Assembly (NCBI RefSeq): GCF_025165795.1
Contig: NZ_JAJAGO010000017.1
Coordinates: forward strand, 1-64,000
DNA from: Streptomyces gossypii
GTDB taxonomy: Bacteria; Actinomycetota; Actinomycetes; Streptomycetales; Streptomycetaceae
Reading direction: 5' to 3'
DNA length: 64,000 nt
The notes below the pieces were generated by a model that was given only the letters and a program-made list of their open reading frames with translations, searched no databases and was not told the DNA's origin. The position numbers were made by a program, and so were the translations under genes. Position 1 is the stretch's first letter. The number at the start of each line of letters is the position of its first letter. Positions 43,596 through 52,592 of the stretch are shown one piece after another.

Positions 43596-44444
43596 ATGAG
43601 CGCACGGCTGCGGGGGCTCGCGCAGCATACGGAGCGGATCGTCGCCGCGGGTTGGTACACGGCGCCGGGCAGTGGTCGTACGGTGCGGATCGCCGAGGCG
43701 GTGGGCCGGGCACGCGCGCAGACACGGATGTACGGGCCCGAGGCGCTGCCCGGCGGGGCGGGTGCGCCGGTGCCGTCCGGCGAGGCGCCCGTGTGCGAGG
43801 TGAGCGGGGAGAGCAGCCTGGACGCGGCGCGTCGGCTGCATCTGGCGGGCGGCGGCCGGGTGGCGGTGCTGAACTTCGCCTCCGCCCGCAATCCGGGCGG
43901 CGGCTATCTGAACGGCGCGCAGGCCCAGGAAGAGGCGCTGTGCCGGGCATCCGCCCTGTACACGTGTCTGCGGGAGGCGCCGGAGTTCTACGCCGCCCAT
44001 CGGGCGGACCGCAGCCCGCTCTACAGCGACAGGCTCATCCACTCCCCCGGCGTCCCGGTGTTCCGTGACGAGCGCGGCGGGCTGCTGGACGTACCGTTCC
44101 GGGCGGACTTTCTGACGGCCGCGGCGCCCAACGCCGGGGTGATCGCACGCCGGTACCCGGATGAGGTGCCGGCGATCGGCCCGGCGCTGCGGAGCCGTGC
44201 AGGCCAGGTACTGGCGGTGGCGGCGGCGCACGGCAACCGTCGGCTGGTGCTCGGCGCCTGGGGCTGCGGTGTCTTCCAGAACGATCCGGCCCAGGTGGCG
44301 GCAGCCTTCCGTGCGCATCTGCTGAACGGCGACCGGTTCGCAGGTGCGTTCGATCAAGTGGTCTTCGGCGTGCTGGACCGCCGGGACCCGTCCCCGGTGC
44401 GGGCGGCATTCGCCCGCGAGTTCGGGGCGGCGGGTCTGCGCTGA
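43596..44444 (+). CDS. TIGR02452 family, PARG-like macrodomain protein
   Basis: 282 residues. The bacterial PARG signature GGG-X7-QEE is intact at 101-113 (GGGYLNGAQAQEE), including the catalytic Glu pair. The C-terminal region keeps the macrodomain glycine loop (LVLGAWGCGVFQND). Such proteins hydrolyse poly- or mono-ADP-ribose. ATG 43596 gives the normal family length; earlier in-frame starts (43551, 43563) are possible. It stands as a single gene. Confidence 0.85.
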   Translation: MSARLRGLAQHTERIVAAGWYTAPGSGRTVRIAEAVGRARAQTRMYGPEALPGGAGAPVPSGEAPVCEVSGESSLDAARRLHLAGGGRVAVLNFASARNPGGGYLNGAQAQEEALCRASALYTCLREAPEFYAAHRADRSPLYSDRLIHSPGVPVFRDERGGLLDVPFRADFLTAAAPNAGVIARRYPDEVPAIGPALRSRAGQVLAVAAAHGNRRLVLGAWGCGVFQNDPAQVAAAFRAHLLNGDRFAGAFDQVVFGVLDRRDPSPVRAAFAREFGAAGLR

Positions 44445-44627
44445 CCCGGGGGCGGATTCCGCCCTGGTTCATCCCGCTACGGCACTCAGGTAGGTCCGTT
44501 CCTCGCAACGTGCTGTTCGGTAACCGGCCTTGACGGGCGACGCCCGGACACACAATCATCATGCCCGCGTCAACATCATCGACGCGCAGCTCCGCACCAC
44601 CTCCCCCCACACGACATCGGAGCCCAT

Positions 44628-45590
44628 GTGATAGCCAGAATGAGCCGGCGCGCCGCCCTCGCCGCCGCCACCGGGACGGCACTGGCCGCTTCCCTGCTGA
44701 CCGTCGCCGGAGCACAGGCCAGCTCACCCGAGACCTCCGCGGCGGGTGCCGTCGCCGCGCCCGACATCCCCGTGGAGAACGTGCAGCGGCATCTGGAAGA
44801 GCTCCAGGCGGTCGCCGAGGCGAACGGCGGCAACCGCGCCCACGGACAGCCCGGTTACCGGGCTTCCCTCGACCACATCAAGGAAAAGCTGGACGCGGCG
44901 GGCTTCGAGACCACCGTGGAGGAATTCGACCAGGCCGGCACCACCGGCTACAACCTCATCGCCGACTGGCCCGGCGGAGACGCCGACGACGTGGTGATGG
45001 CAGGCGCCCATCTGGACTCGGTGCGCAGCGGCGCAGGGATGAATGACAACGGCACCGGCTCCGCGGCAATCCTGGAGGTAGCGCTGGCCGTCGCCGCCGG
45101 CGACCTCCAGCCCGCCAAGCACCTGCGCTTCGCCTGGTGGGGGGCGGAGGAGCTCGGCCTGGTCGGCTCACGGAACCATGTCGCCGGTCTCTCCGAAGCC
45201 GAGCGCGGGCAGATCGGCGCGTATCTGAACTTCGACATGATCGGTTCACCCAACCCGGGCTACTTCGTCTACGACGACGACGCGCCGCTCGAGAAGGTCT
45301 TCACCGAGTGGTTCGCCGCCAAGGGCGTCGAAACGGCTCCCGCCACCGAGTCGGACGGGCGAAGCGACCATGCGTCCTTCCAGGAGGCCGGCATCCCGGT
45401 CGGCGGGCTCTTCACCGGGGCCGGAGAGACCATGACGCAGGCGCAGGCGGACAAGTGGGGCGGCACGGCCGGGGAACCCTTCGACAAGTGCTACCACACG
45501 GCATGTGACGACATGTCAAACATCAACAGCACGGCACTCGACCTCAACACCGACGCGCTCGCCCACGCGGTCTGGGAACTCAGCTCCTGA
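44628..45590 (+). CDS. Secreted M28-family zinc aminopeptidase
   Basis: 320 residues, close in layout to the Streptomyces griseus aminopeptidase. A signal peptide (SRRAALAAATGTALAASLL) is followed by the two-zinc core: His in AHLDSV, bridging Asp in MNDNGTGS, catalytic Glu in GAEELG, Asp in NFDMIG and His in CYHTACDD. It removes N-terminal hydrophobic residues from peptides outside the cell. The paired Arg before the hydrophobic stretch also allows Tat export. GTG start with GGAG upstream. Confidence 0.92.
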   Translation: MIARMSRRAALAAATGTALAASLLTVAGAQASSPETSAAGAVAAPDIPVENVQRHLEELQAVAEANGGNRAHGQPGYRASLDHIKEKLDAAGFETTVEEFDQAGTTGYNLIADWPGGDADDVVMAGAHLDSVRSGAGMNDNGTGSAAILEVALAVAAGDLQPAKHLRFAWWGAEELGLVGSRNHVAGLSEAERGQIGAYLNFDMIGSPNPGYFVYDDDAPLEKVFTEWFAAKGVETAPATESDGRSDHASFQEAGIPVGGLFTGAGETMTQAQADKWGGTAGEPFDKCYHTACDDMSNINSTALDLNTDALAHAVWELSS

Positions 45591-45673
45591 CGCTTCGACC
45601 CACCCGAGGTGCGCCACCTCACCCGCGGCCCGGCCCCCGGTATCCGGTGGCCGGGCCGCCGTGTCCGGCCGCG

Positions 45674-46276
45674 ATGCCGAAGCGGCGCGGTCCGGAGCTG
45701 GCACGCGAGGTGGGACGGACCCGCAAGCGTGAAGACGGCAGTCCCGGCTACCCGGGAGCCATGGTCGTGCGCAATGAGACGCCGGTGGAGAGGGCTGACC
45801 GCAACTTCCTGGAGCTGCTCCAGGAGCTGCGGGTAATTCAGACGGGCGTGCAGATCCTGTTCGCCTTCCTGCTCACGCTGGCCTTCACGCCCCGCTTCCC
45901 CGAGCTCGACTCGTTCCAGCGCGGCACTTATGTGGTCACTCTGCTGCTGTCGGTGCTCGCCGCCATGCTGTTCACCGCGCCCGCCGCACTGCACCGGGCG
46001 CTCTTCCGGCGGGGGGCGAAGCGGCTGATCGTCGACGTCTCGTCACGGTTCGCGGGAGCCGGGCTGACGGTACTCGCCCTGGCTCTGAGCGGCGCGGTGC
46101 TGCTGGTCGTCGATGTGGTGCTGGGACGGGCGGCGGGCCTCGGCATCGGCGCGGGCGCACTGACGGTGTGCGCCGGGCTGTGGGCCGTGCTGCCCTGGGT
46201 GCTGCGACGCCGGCTCAGCCGAGCAGCGTCTCCACCGTCAGACCAGCCCCGAGAATCAGCAGAGCCGCCCCGGTGA
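45674..46276 (+). CDS. DUF6328 family membrane protein
   Basis: 200 residues. After a charged N terminus (NETPVERADRNFLELLQELRV) come four hydrophobic helices ending near LWAVLPWVLRR. DUF6328 proteins are uncharacterised. ATG 45674 lacks a good ribosome site; ATG 45761 would drop 29 disordered residues. The 3' end overlaps a LysE-like remnant on the other strand. Confidence 0.7.
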   Translation: MPKRRGPELAREVGRTRKREDGSPGYPGAMVVRNETPVERADRNFLELLQELRVIQTGVQILFAFLLTLAFTPRFPELDSFQRGTYVVTLLLSVLAAMLFTAPAALHRALFRRGAKRLIVDVSSRFAGAGLTVLALALSGAVLLVVDVVLGRAAGLGIGAGALTVCAGLWAVLPWVLRRRLSRAASPPSDQPRESAEPPR

Positions 46277-46325
46277 ACGCCTGCACCAGCCGGGCGGCCC
46301 CCGGCCGCGCGCACCCTTGCCGCCT
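46215..46325 (-). pseudogene. Possible remnant of a LysE-family exporter C terminus
   Basis: The last 30 or so codons before a TGA on the minus strand read like the end of a LysE-type transporter (RLVQAFTGAALLILGAGLTVE): a membrane helix preceded by a basic turn. Upstream the frame turns to Gly/Arg-rich non-coding DNA and then to the promoter of the GH43 gene. It looks like a truncated end, but chance is not excluded. Confidence 0.35.
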
Positions 46326-46455
46326 TCTGCGGGGCAGCTTCGCCCGCCCCTGGCAGTGAGAGGCCCCGCCCGCCCCGCCCGCCGCCGTCACGGGAACCGG
46401 TGTGACAGAAGCGTTGACGTGGTCATGTGCACGCCTTATCTTCTGTCCGAATATA

Positions 46456-46468
46456 CGAACCATGTTCG
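46456..46468. promoter_or_regulatory. Short palindrome upstream of the GH43 gene
   Basis: CGAAC and GTTCG are separated by three bases, in an AT-richer patch 50 bases before the start codon. A candidate operator for a local sugar regulator; no regulator gene is adjacent. Confidence 0.4.
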
Positions 46469-46517
46469 AAATACCGACACTTCCTGGTCGGTGTCTCTCC
46501 GCCCCAGAGGAGAAGCC

Positions 46518-47975
46518 TTGAGCCCCGCTCTCACCCGTCGGACGGTCCTCGGCATGGCCGCCGGATCGGCGGCGGTCACCGTCACCGGTGTCTCCGCCGG
46601 TAGCGCCCACGCCGCCGTCCCCGCCTCGCCCGGCGTGTCGTTCACCAACCCGATCGCCGAGCAGCGGGCCGACCCGCACATCTGGAAACACACCGACGGC
46701 TACTACTACTTCACCGCCACGGTGCCCGCGTACGACCGGATCGTCCTGCGCCGTGCCACCACGATCCAGGGCCTGTCCTCGGCCACCGAGACGACCCTCT
46801 GGACCAAGCACGCCAGCGGTGAGATGGGGGCCCACATCTGGGCTCCGGAGATCCACTTCATCGACGGCAAGTGGTACATCCACTTCGCCGCCGGCGAAGC
46901 CCACGACATCTGGAAGATCCGCCCCTACGTGCTGGAGTGCGGCGCCGCGAACCCGTTGACCGGCACCTGGAGGGAGAAGGGCCGCATCGCGCTGCCGCTG
47001 GACACCTTCTCCCTGGACGCGACGACCTTCGTCGTGGGCGGGGTCCGCTACCTGAGCTGGGCGCAGAACGACCCGGCCGTCGGCAGCGGCACCAACCTGT
47101 ACCTCGCGAGGATGTCCAACCCCTGGACCATCAGCGGCGCTCCGGTCAGGATCTCCACGCCGACCGCCCCGTGGGAGACCGCCGGCCACCGGGTCAACGA
47201 GGGCCCGGCCGTGATCCAGCGCGGCGGCAAGGTCTTCATGACCTTCTCCGCCAGCGCCACGGACGCCAACTACTGCATGGGCCTGCTGACCGCCTCCGCC
47301 TCGGCCGACCTGCTGTCCGCTTCGTCGTGGAGCAAGACCGCGAACCCGGTCCTGCGGAGCAACGACGCCACCGGGCAGTACGGTCCGGGGCACAACTCGT
47401 TCACGTTCTCCGAGGACGGAAAGTCCGACATCGTCGTCTACCACGACCGCGACTACAAGAACATCAGCGGCGACCCGCTCAACGACCCCAACCGCCGCAC
47501 CCGCGTCCAGAAGCTGTACTGGAAGTCCGACGGCACACCCGACTTCGGCATCCCGGTGGCCGACGGCGTCACCCCGCGGCGGCTGTCCTCCTACAACTAC
47601 CCCGACCGCTTCGTCCGGCACTGGGAGTACCGCGCCCGCATCGAGGCGGACGTCTCCCCGCTCGCCGACTCGCAGTTCCGCACCGTCACCGGTCTCGCCG
47701 GCGGCGGCACCGTCTCCCTCGAATCGGCCAACTTCCCCGGCTACTTCCTCCGCCACAAGAACTTCGAGGTCCGGGTGGAACCGGACGACGGGACGGCGCG
47801 GTTCAGGAGCGACGCCTCCTTCCACGCCCGGGCGGGTCTCGCGGACTCCGCCGGGGTGTCGTACGAGTCGTCCGGCTTCCCTGGCCGCTACCTCCGCCAC
47901 TACGACTACCTGCTGCACGTCCAGGCCCTCAGCACGGCGACCGACCGGGCGGACGCCACGTTCCACACCCGGTGA
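46518..47975 (+). CDS. Secreted GH43-family enzyme with AbfB (CBM42) domain
   Basis: 485 residues from TTG 46518, which has GAGGAG upstream; a GTG at 46491 is possible. A Tat-type signal (TRRTVLGMAAGSAA) leads into a five-bladed GH43 fold with the catalytic Asp in RADPHIWK, Asp in SLDATT and Glu in RVNEGPAV. The C-terminal 135 residues form an arabinose-binding AbfB domain with internal repeats (YNYPDRFVRHWEYRARIE; FPGYFLRHKNFEVRVE; FPGRYLRHYDYLLHV). Likely an exo- or endo-acting enzyme on arabinan or arabinoxylan. Confidence 0.9.
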   Translation: MSPALTRRTVLGMAAGSAAVTVTGVSAGSAHAAVPASPGVSFTNPIAEQRADPHIWKHTDGYYYFTATVPAYDRIVLRRATTIQGLSSATETTLWTKHASGEMGAHIWAPEIHFIDGKWYIHFAAGEAHDIWKIRPYVLECGAANPLTGTWREKGRIALPLDTFSLDATTFVVGGVRYLSWAQNDPAVGSGTNLYLARMSNPWTISGAPVRISTPTAPWETAGHRVNEGPAVIQRGGKVFMTFSASATDANYCMGLLTASASADLLSASSWSKTANPVLRSNDATGQYGPGHNSFTFSEDGKSDIVVYHDRDYKNISGDPLNDPNRRTRVQKLYWKSDGTPDFGIPVADGVTPRRLSSYNYPDRFVRHWEYRARIEADVSPLADSQFRTVTGLAGGGTVSLESANFPGYFLRHKNFEVRVEPDDGTARFRSDASFHARAGLADSAGVSYESSGFPGRYLRHYDYLLHVQALSTATDRADATFHTR

Positions 47976-48022
47976 AGCGAGCTCGGTGAAGCGAGCGCAG
48001 TGCGAAGTACCCGGGCCGCGCG

Positions 48023-49189
48023 TCACCTCTGCTGCGTGCGTGCCCCCGGGGCGGTGCGGGTGATTGCCTTGAGGGTGTGGGTGACGTCGGCGTCGGTGAG
48101 GTCGGCGCGGGCGGTCAGTCGGAGCCGGGAGACGCCGTCGGGGACCGAGGGTGGCCGGAAGCAGCCCGTCAGGATGCCCTCCGCGCGGCAGTCGGCGGCC
48201 CATCGCACGGCCGCCGAGGCCGACGGCGCGCGGACGGAGACCACGGCGGCATCGGGCCGGGCGGCGTCCAGCCCGGCGTCGGTGAGCCCTGCGTACAGTC
48301 CGGCGGCCACGGTGCGGACCCGGCGGGCGCGGTCGGGCTCGCGGCGCAGCAGCCGCAGGGCGGCAAGCGCGGCGGCGGTCGCGGCGGGGGCGAGGCCGGT
48401 GTCGAAGATGAAGGTGCGGGCGGTGTTGACCAGGTGCTCGATGACGCGTGCCGGACCGAGTACCGCTCCGCCTTGGCTGCCGAGTGACTTGGAGAGGGTG
48501 ACGGTCACCACCGTGTCGGCGGCTCCGGCGAGACCGGCGGCGTACGGGGCGCCGCGTCCGCCCTCGCCCAGCACGCCGAAGCCGTGGGCGTCGTCGATCA
48601 GCAGGGCGGCACCGTGCGCACGGCAGGCGGCGGACAGGCCGGACAGCGGTGCGGCGTCGCCGTCGACGGAGAAGACCGAGTCGGTGACGGCCATCGCCCG
48701 GCCCGCGTGGCCCGCGAGGGCCTGACGTACCGCGTCGGGGTCGGCGTGCGGCACCACGGCGGTCCGGGCCCGGGAGAGGCGGCAGCCGTCGATGAGGGAG
48801 GCATGGTTGGCGGCGTCGGAGACGACCAGGGAGCCGTCGCCGGTGAGGGCGGTGACGGCGGCGAGGTTCGCGGCGTAGCCGGAGGAGAGCACGAGGGCGG
48901 ACTCGACGCCGCAGAAACGGGCGAGTTCCGCCTCCAGCTCGGCGTGCAGGGCGGTGGAGCCGGTGACCAGCCGGGAGCCGGTGGCGCCCGCTCCCCAGCG
49001 GTGCGCCGCCGCGGCGGCGGCGGCGGTCACCTCGGGGTGCCGGGAGAGCCCGAGGTAGTCGTTGCCGGCCAGGTCCAGCAGCGGGGAGACGGCGTCGCGC
49101 GGGCGGAGAGTGCGGACGAGTCCGGCGTCGCGGCGCCTGTCCGCCGCCTCGTCGAGCCAGCCGAAGGGGTCCCGGGGCGCTTCGGTCAT
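48023..49189 (-). CDS. bioF: 8-amino-7-oxononanoate synthase
   Basis: 388 residues of the PLP alpha-oxoamine synthase family. The PLP lysine is in LSKSLGSQGG, preceded by IDDAHGFGVLG and NDYLGLSRHP. It joins pimeloyl-thioester and alanine, the first committed step of biotin ring assembly. Divergent from bioB-bioA-bioD with a shared intergenic region, so control is probably common. AGGACG lies before ATG 49189. Confidence 0.94.
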   Translation of the reverse strand: MTEAPRDPFGWLDEAADRRRDAGLVRTLRPRDAVSPLLDLAGNDYLGLSRHPEVTAAAAAAAHRWGAGATGSRLVTGSTALHAELEAELARFCGVESALVLSSGYAANLAAVTALTGDGSLVVSDAANHASLIDGCRLSRARTAVVPHADPDAVRQALAGHAGRAMAVTDSVFSVDGDAAPLSGLSAACRAHGAALLIDDAHGFGVLGEGGRGAPYAAGLAGAADTVVTVTLSKSLGSQGGAVLGPARVIEHLVNTARTFIFDTGLAPAATAAALAALRLLRREPDRARRVRTVAAGLYAGLTDAGLDAARPDAAVVSVRAPSASAAVRWAADCRAEGILTGCFRPPSVPDGVSRLRLTARADLTDADVTHTLKAITRTAPGARTQQR

Positions 49190-49304
49190 GGGCGGGACGT
49201 CCTTCGTGTCAGGCGGCCGTGGGCCAAGGGGCGGGCGGTGGGCGGATTTTGTCCGCAGTGGACAGTCCGCAGGGAGAACGTAGCCCCGTCCGGGGCCTGA
49301 CGGG

Positions 49305-49322
49305 GTGTGGTGATGCCCACAC
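49305..49322. promoter_or_regulatory. Inverted repeat in the bioF-bioB intergenic region
   Basis: GTGTGG and CCACAC are separated by six bases. The site lies 70-85 bases before the bioB start and 115 bases from bioF. Position suggests an operator shared by the two biotin transcription units. Confidence 0.4.
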
Positions 49323-49389
49323 ATGAATCGGATGATCCTGTAGGTTCCCGCCTTGGCCCGGACCACGGCAGTAGGCGAGTATCGGCGCC

Positions 49390-50454
49390 ATGGACCTGCT
49401 GAACACTCTGGTGGACAAGGGGCTGCGCCGTGAGCTGCCGACTCGCGACGAAGCGCTCGCCGTACTGGCGACTTCCGACGACGAACTGCTCGACGTGGTG
49501 GCCGCGGCGGGGAAGGTGCGCCGTCACTGGTTCGGACGCCGGGTCAAGCTGAACTATCTCGTGAATCTCAAGTCGGGTCTGTGCCCCGAGGACTGCTCCT
49601 ACTGCTCTCAGCGGCTGGGTTCGAAGGCCGAGATCCTCAAGTACACCTGGCTGAAGCCGGAGGAGGCCGCGAGTTCCGCACGGGCGGGGGTGGCGGGCGG
49701 CGCGAAGCGCGTGTGCCTGGTCGCCAGCGGGCGCGGGCCGACGGACCGGGACGTGGCCCGGGTGTCGGAGACGATCTCGGCGATCAAGCAGGAGAACGAG
49801 GGCGTCGAGGTCTGCGCGTGTCTGGGGCTGCTGTCGGACGGTCAGGCCGGGCGGCTGCGGGAGGCAGGCGCGGACGCCTACAACCACAACCTCAACACCT
49901 CCGAGTCGACGTACAAGGACATCTGCACCACACATGACTTCGCCGACCGGGTGGAGACCGTGCGCCAGGCGCAGGGCGCCGGGCTGTCGGCGTGCTCCGG
50001 GCTGATCGCGGGCATGGGCGAGGCGGACGCCGACCTCGTCGATGTGGCCTTCGCCCTGCGCGAACTGGACCCGGATTCGGTGCCGGTGAACTTCCTCATC
50101 CCCTTCGAGGGCACTCCGCTGGCGGATGAGTGGAATCTGACGCCGCAGCGCTGTCTGCGGATCCTGGCGATGGTGCGGTTCGTCTGCCCGGACGCGGAGG
50201 TGCGGCTCGCGGGCGGCCGTGAGGTGCAGCTGCGCTCGATGCAGCCGCTGGCGCTGCACCTGGTCAACTCGATCTTCCTCGGGGACTACCTGACCAGCGA
50301 GGGCCAGGCGGGCCAGGCCGACCTGGAAATGATCGCGGACGCGGGCTTCGAGGTGGAGGGCACCGACACCACCACCCTGCCCGGCCACCGCACGGACGAC
50401 CTGGTCAGCGTGCGCCGCCGTGGCCCGGGAACCGAGCTGCCGCCCAATGCCTGA
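49390..50454 (+). CDS. bioB: Biotin synthase
   Basis: 354 residues, radical SAM family. The [4Fe-4S] motif is CPEDCSYCSQ, followed by the usual SAM-binding and [2Fe-2S] regions (GAGRVCLV-like stretch and the YNHNLNTSE block). It inserts sulfur into dethiobiotin, the last step. Its stop overlaps the bioA start region by 8 bases. Confidence 0.96.
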   Translation: MDLLNTLVDKGLRRELPTRDEALAVLATSDDELLDVVAAAGKVRRHWFGRRVKLNYLVNLKSGLCPEDCSYCSQRLGSKAEILKYTWLKPEEAASSARAGVAGGAKRVCLVASGRGPTDRDVARVSETISAIKQENEGVEVCACLGLLSDGQAGRLREAGADAYNHNLNTSESTYKDICTTHDFADRVETVRQAQGAGLSACSGLIAGMGEADADLVDVAFALRELDPDSVPVNFLIPFEGTPLADEWNLTPQRCLRILAMVRFVCPDAEVRLAGGREVQLRSMQPLALHLVNSIFLGDYLTSEGQAGQADLEMIADAGFEVEGTDTTTLPGHRTDDLVSVRRRGPGTELPPNA

Positions 50455-51775
50455 GATGTCCGAGGTGGGCCCGGAGGAGCTGCTGGCGCTCGACCGGCAG
50501 CACGTCTGGCATCCCTACGGCCCGATGCCGGGACTGGACGAACCGCTGCTGATCGAGTCGGCCGCCGGGGTGCGGCTGCGGCTGGCCCGCCCGGTGGCGG
50601 GACAGCGGGAGCTGATCGACGGGATGTCCTCGTGGTGGTCGGCCATTCACGGTTACAACCACCCGGTGCTCAACGAGGCGGTCACCGGCCAGCTTTCACG
50701 GATGAGCCATGTGATGTTCGGCGGGCTCACGCACGAGCCGGCGATCCGGCTGGCGAAGCGGCTTGTCGACATCACGCCGGAGGGCCTGGAGCACGTCTTC
50801 CTTGCCGACTCCGGTTCGGTGTCGGTCGAGGTCGCGGTCAAGATGTGTTTGCAGTACTGGCGTTCGACGGGCAACAGCCGCAAGCAGCGGCTGCTCACCT
50901 GGCGGGGCGGCTACCACGGCGACACCTGGAACCCGATGTCGGTGTGCGATCCCGAGGGCGGAATGCACCAGCTGTGGTCGGGCGTCCTGCCGGAGCAGAT
51001 CTTCGCGGACGCGCCGCCGCCCGGCTTCGACGCGGAGCCGGACGAGGCGTACGCGGCGCACCTGCGGGAGCTGATCGCCAGGCACGCCGAGGAGCTGGCC
51101 GCCGTGATCGTCGAGCCCGTGGTGCAGGGCGCCGGCGGCATGCGGTTCCACTCCCCCGGCTATCTGCGCGTGCTGCGCGAGGCGTGCGACGAACACGGCG
51201 TGCTGCTGGTGCTGGACGAGATCGCGACCGGCTTCGGCCGCACAGGCACGATGTTCGCCGCCGAGCACGCGGGGATCACCCCGGACGTGCTGTGCTTGGG
51301 CAAGGCGCTGACCGGCGGATATCTCACCATGGCGGCGACGCTGTGCACCTCCCGGGTGGCGGACGGCATATCCAGTGGCGAGGTGCCGCTGCTCGCGCAC
51401 GGACCGACGTTCATGGGCAATCCGCTCGCCTCCGCGGTCGCCGAGGCGTCGATCGGGCTGCTGCTCGGAGGGGACTGGGCGGGCGAGGTCAAGCGCATCG
51501 AGTCCGGACTGCGGGCGGGGCTGGAGCCGGCCCGGGAGCTTCCCTGCGTGCGGGACGTACGGGTGCTGGGCGCGATCGGCGTCGTGCAACTGGAGGCGGG
51601 GGCGGACCTCGCGGCGGCCGGGCGCGCAGCGGTGCGGGAGGGCGTGTGGCTCCGTCCCTTCCGCGACATGGTCTACACGATGCCCCCGTACCCCACGGGC
51701 GACGAGGATCTGGCCCGGATCTGCGCCGCCGTGTGCGCGGCGGCCACGGCGGGCGCTCCCGCGAGTGCGGCGTGA
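50447..51775 (+). CDS. bioA: Adenosylmethionine-8-amino-7-oxononanoate aminotransferase
   Basis: 442 residues, class III aminotransferase. The N terminus HVWHPYGPM, the substrate loop MSSWWSAIHGYNHP and the PLP lysine in LGKALTGGYLTM identify BioA. It uses SAM as amino donor to make 7,8-diaminononanoate. It overlaps the end of bioB by 8 bases; ATG 50456 is an alternative start. bioD follows after 67 bases. Confidence 0.95.
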   Translation: MPEMSEVGPEELLALDRQHVWHPYGPMPGLDEPLLIESAAGVRLRLARPVAGQRELIDGMSSWWSAIHGYNHPVLNEAVTGQLSRMSHVMFGGLTHEPAIRLAKRLVDITPEGLEHVFLADSGSVSVEVAVKMCLQYWRSTGNSRKQRLLTWRGGYHGDTWNPMSVCDPEGGMHQLWSGVLPEQIFADAPPPGFDAEPDEAYAAHLRELIARHAEELAAVIVEPVVQGAGGMRFHSPGYLRVLREACDEHGVLLVLDEIATGFGRTGTMFAAEHAGITPDVLCLGKALTGGYLTMAATLCTSRVADGISSGEVPLLAHGPTFMGNPLASAVAEASIGLLLGGDWAGEVKRIESGLRAGLEPARELPCVRDVRVLGAIGVVQLEAGADLAAAGRAAVREGVWLRPFRDMVYTMPPYPTGDEDLARICAAVCAAATAGAPASAA

Positions 51776-51842
51776 GCGCCGTGCAGGGCTCTGAGCAGCC
51801 CGAGCAGCCCGAGCGGCATCGCGGGAGACGGCGGGCGTTGCG

Positions 51843-52556
51843 ATGACCGTGCTGGCCGTGACCGGCACGGGCACCGAAGTGGGCAAGACCGTGACCACGG
51901 CGGCGCTGGCCGCCGTGGCGGTCGCGGCCGGACGCTCGGTGGCGGTGCTCAAGCCCGCGCAGACCGGCTTCGCACCCGGTGAGCCGGGCGACACAGCGGA
52001 GGTCGTACGCCTCGCCGGCGAGGCGGTGACCACGCTCGAACTGGCGCGCTACCCGGAGCCGCTCGCCCCCGCGACGGCCGCCCGGCGTGCAGGGCTGCCC
52101 ACCCTGTCGGCCGAGGACATCGCGGAGGCAGCCGAGAAGCTGGCCGCCAGCCATGACCTGGTGCTCGTGGAGGGGGCCGGCGGGCTGCTCGTACGCTTCG
52201 ACGCGGCCGGTGCCACCCTGGCCGGCGCGGCCCGGCTGCTCGCCGCCCCCGCCCTGGTGGTGGCCACCGCGGGGCTGGGCACGCTCAACGCGACGGAACT
52301 CACGGCGGAGGCGCTGCGGGCACGCGGGGTGGCCTGCGCGGGAGTGGTGATCGGCTCCTGGCCCGCCGCGCCCGATCTGGCCTGTGCGTGCAATCTGCGG
52401 GAGCTGCCGGAGGTGGCGGGCGCGCCGCTGGCCGGAGTCCTGCCGGAAGGCGCCGGCGCACTGGCCCCGGCCCGCTTCCGGGCCGCCGCTCCCGGCTGGC
52501 TCACCTCCGCACTGGGCGGTACCTGGAAGGGCCCGGACGCGCCCCTCCACGCATGA
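51843..52556 (+). CDS. bioD: Dethiobiotin synthetase
   Basis: 237 residues. P-loop GTGTEVGKTVTT at the N terminus, then LKPAQTGF and the Mg-binding VEGAGGLLVRF are all intact. It closes the ureido ring using CO2 and ATP. With bioF, bioB and bioA it completes the late biotin pathway in this locus. Confidence 0.95.
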   Translation: MTVLAVTGTGTEVGKTVTTAALAAVAVAAGRSVAVLKPAQTGFAPGEPGDTAEVVRLAGEAVTTLELARYPEPLAPATAARRAGLPTLSAEDIAEAAEKLAASHDLVLVEGAGGLLVRFDAAGATLAGAARLLAAPALVVATAGLGTLNATELTAEALRARGVACAGVVIGSWPAAPDLACACNLRELPEVAGAPLAGVLPEGAGALAPARFRAAAPGWLTSALGGTWKGPDAPLHA

Positions 52557-52592
52557 CCTGCGCGCCGTCGTGACTCCCGTGGCGAATGTGCG

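Noticed and set aside
44450..44464. GGGCGGA/TCCGCCC palindrome after the PARG-like gene as terminator
   Set aside because: The centre is a single base, which leaves a weak hairpin with a five-base loop at best.
46215..48203. 662-codon minus-strand frame opposite the GH43 gene
   Set aside because: The part opposite the GH43 gene is antisense; only its last 30 codons were kept, as a tentative LysE remnant.
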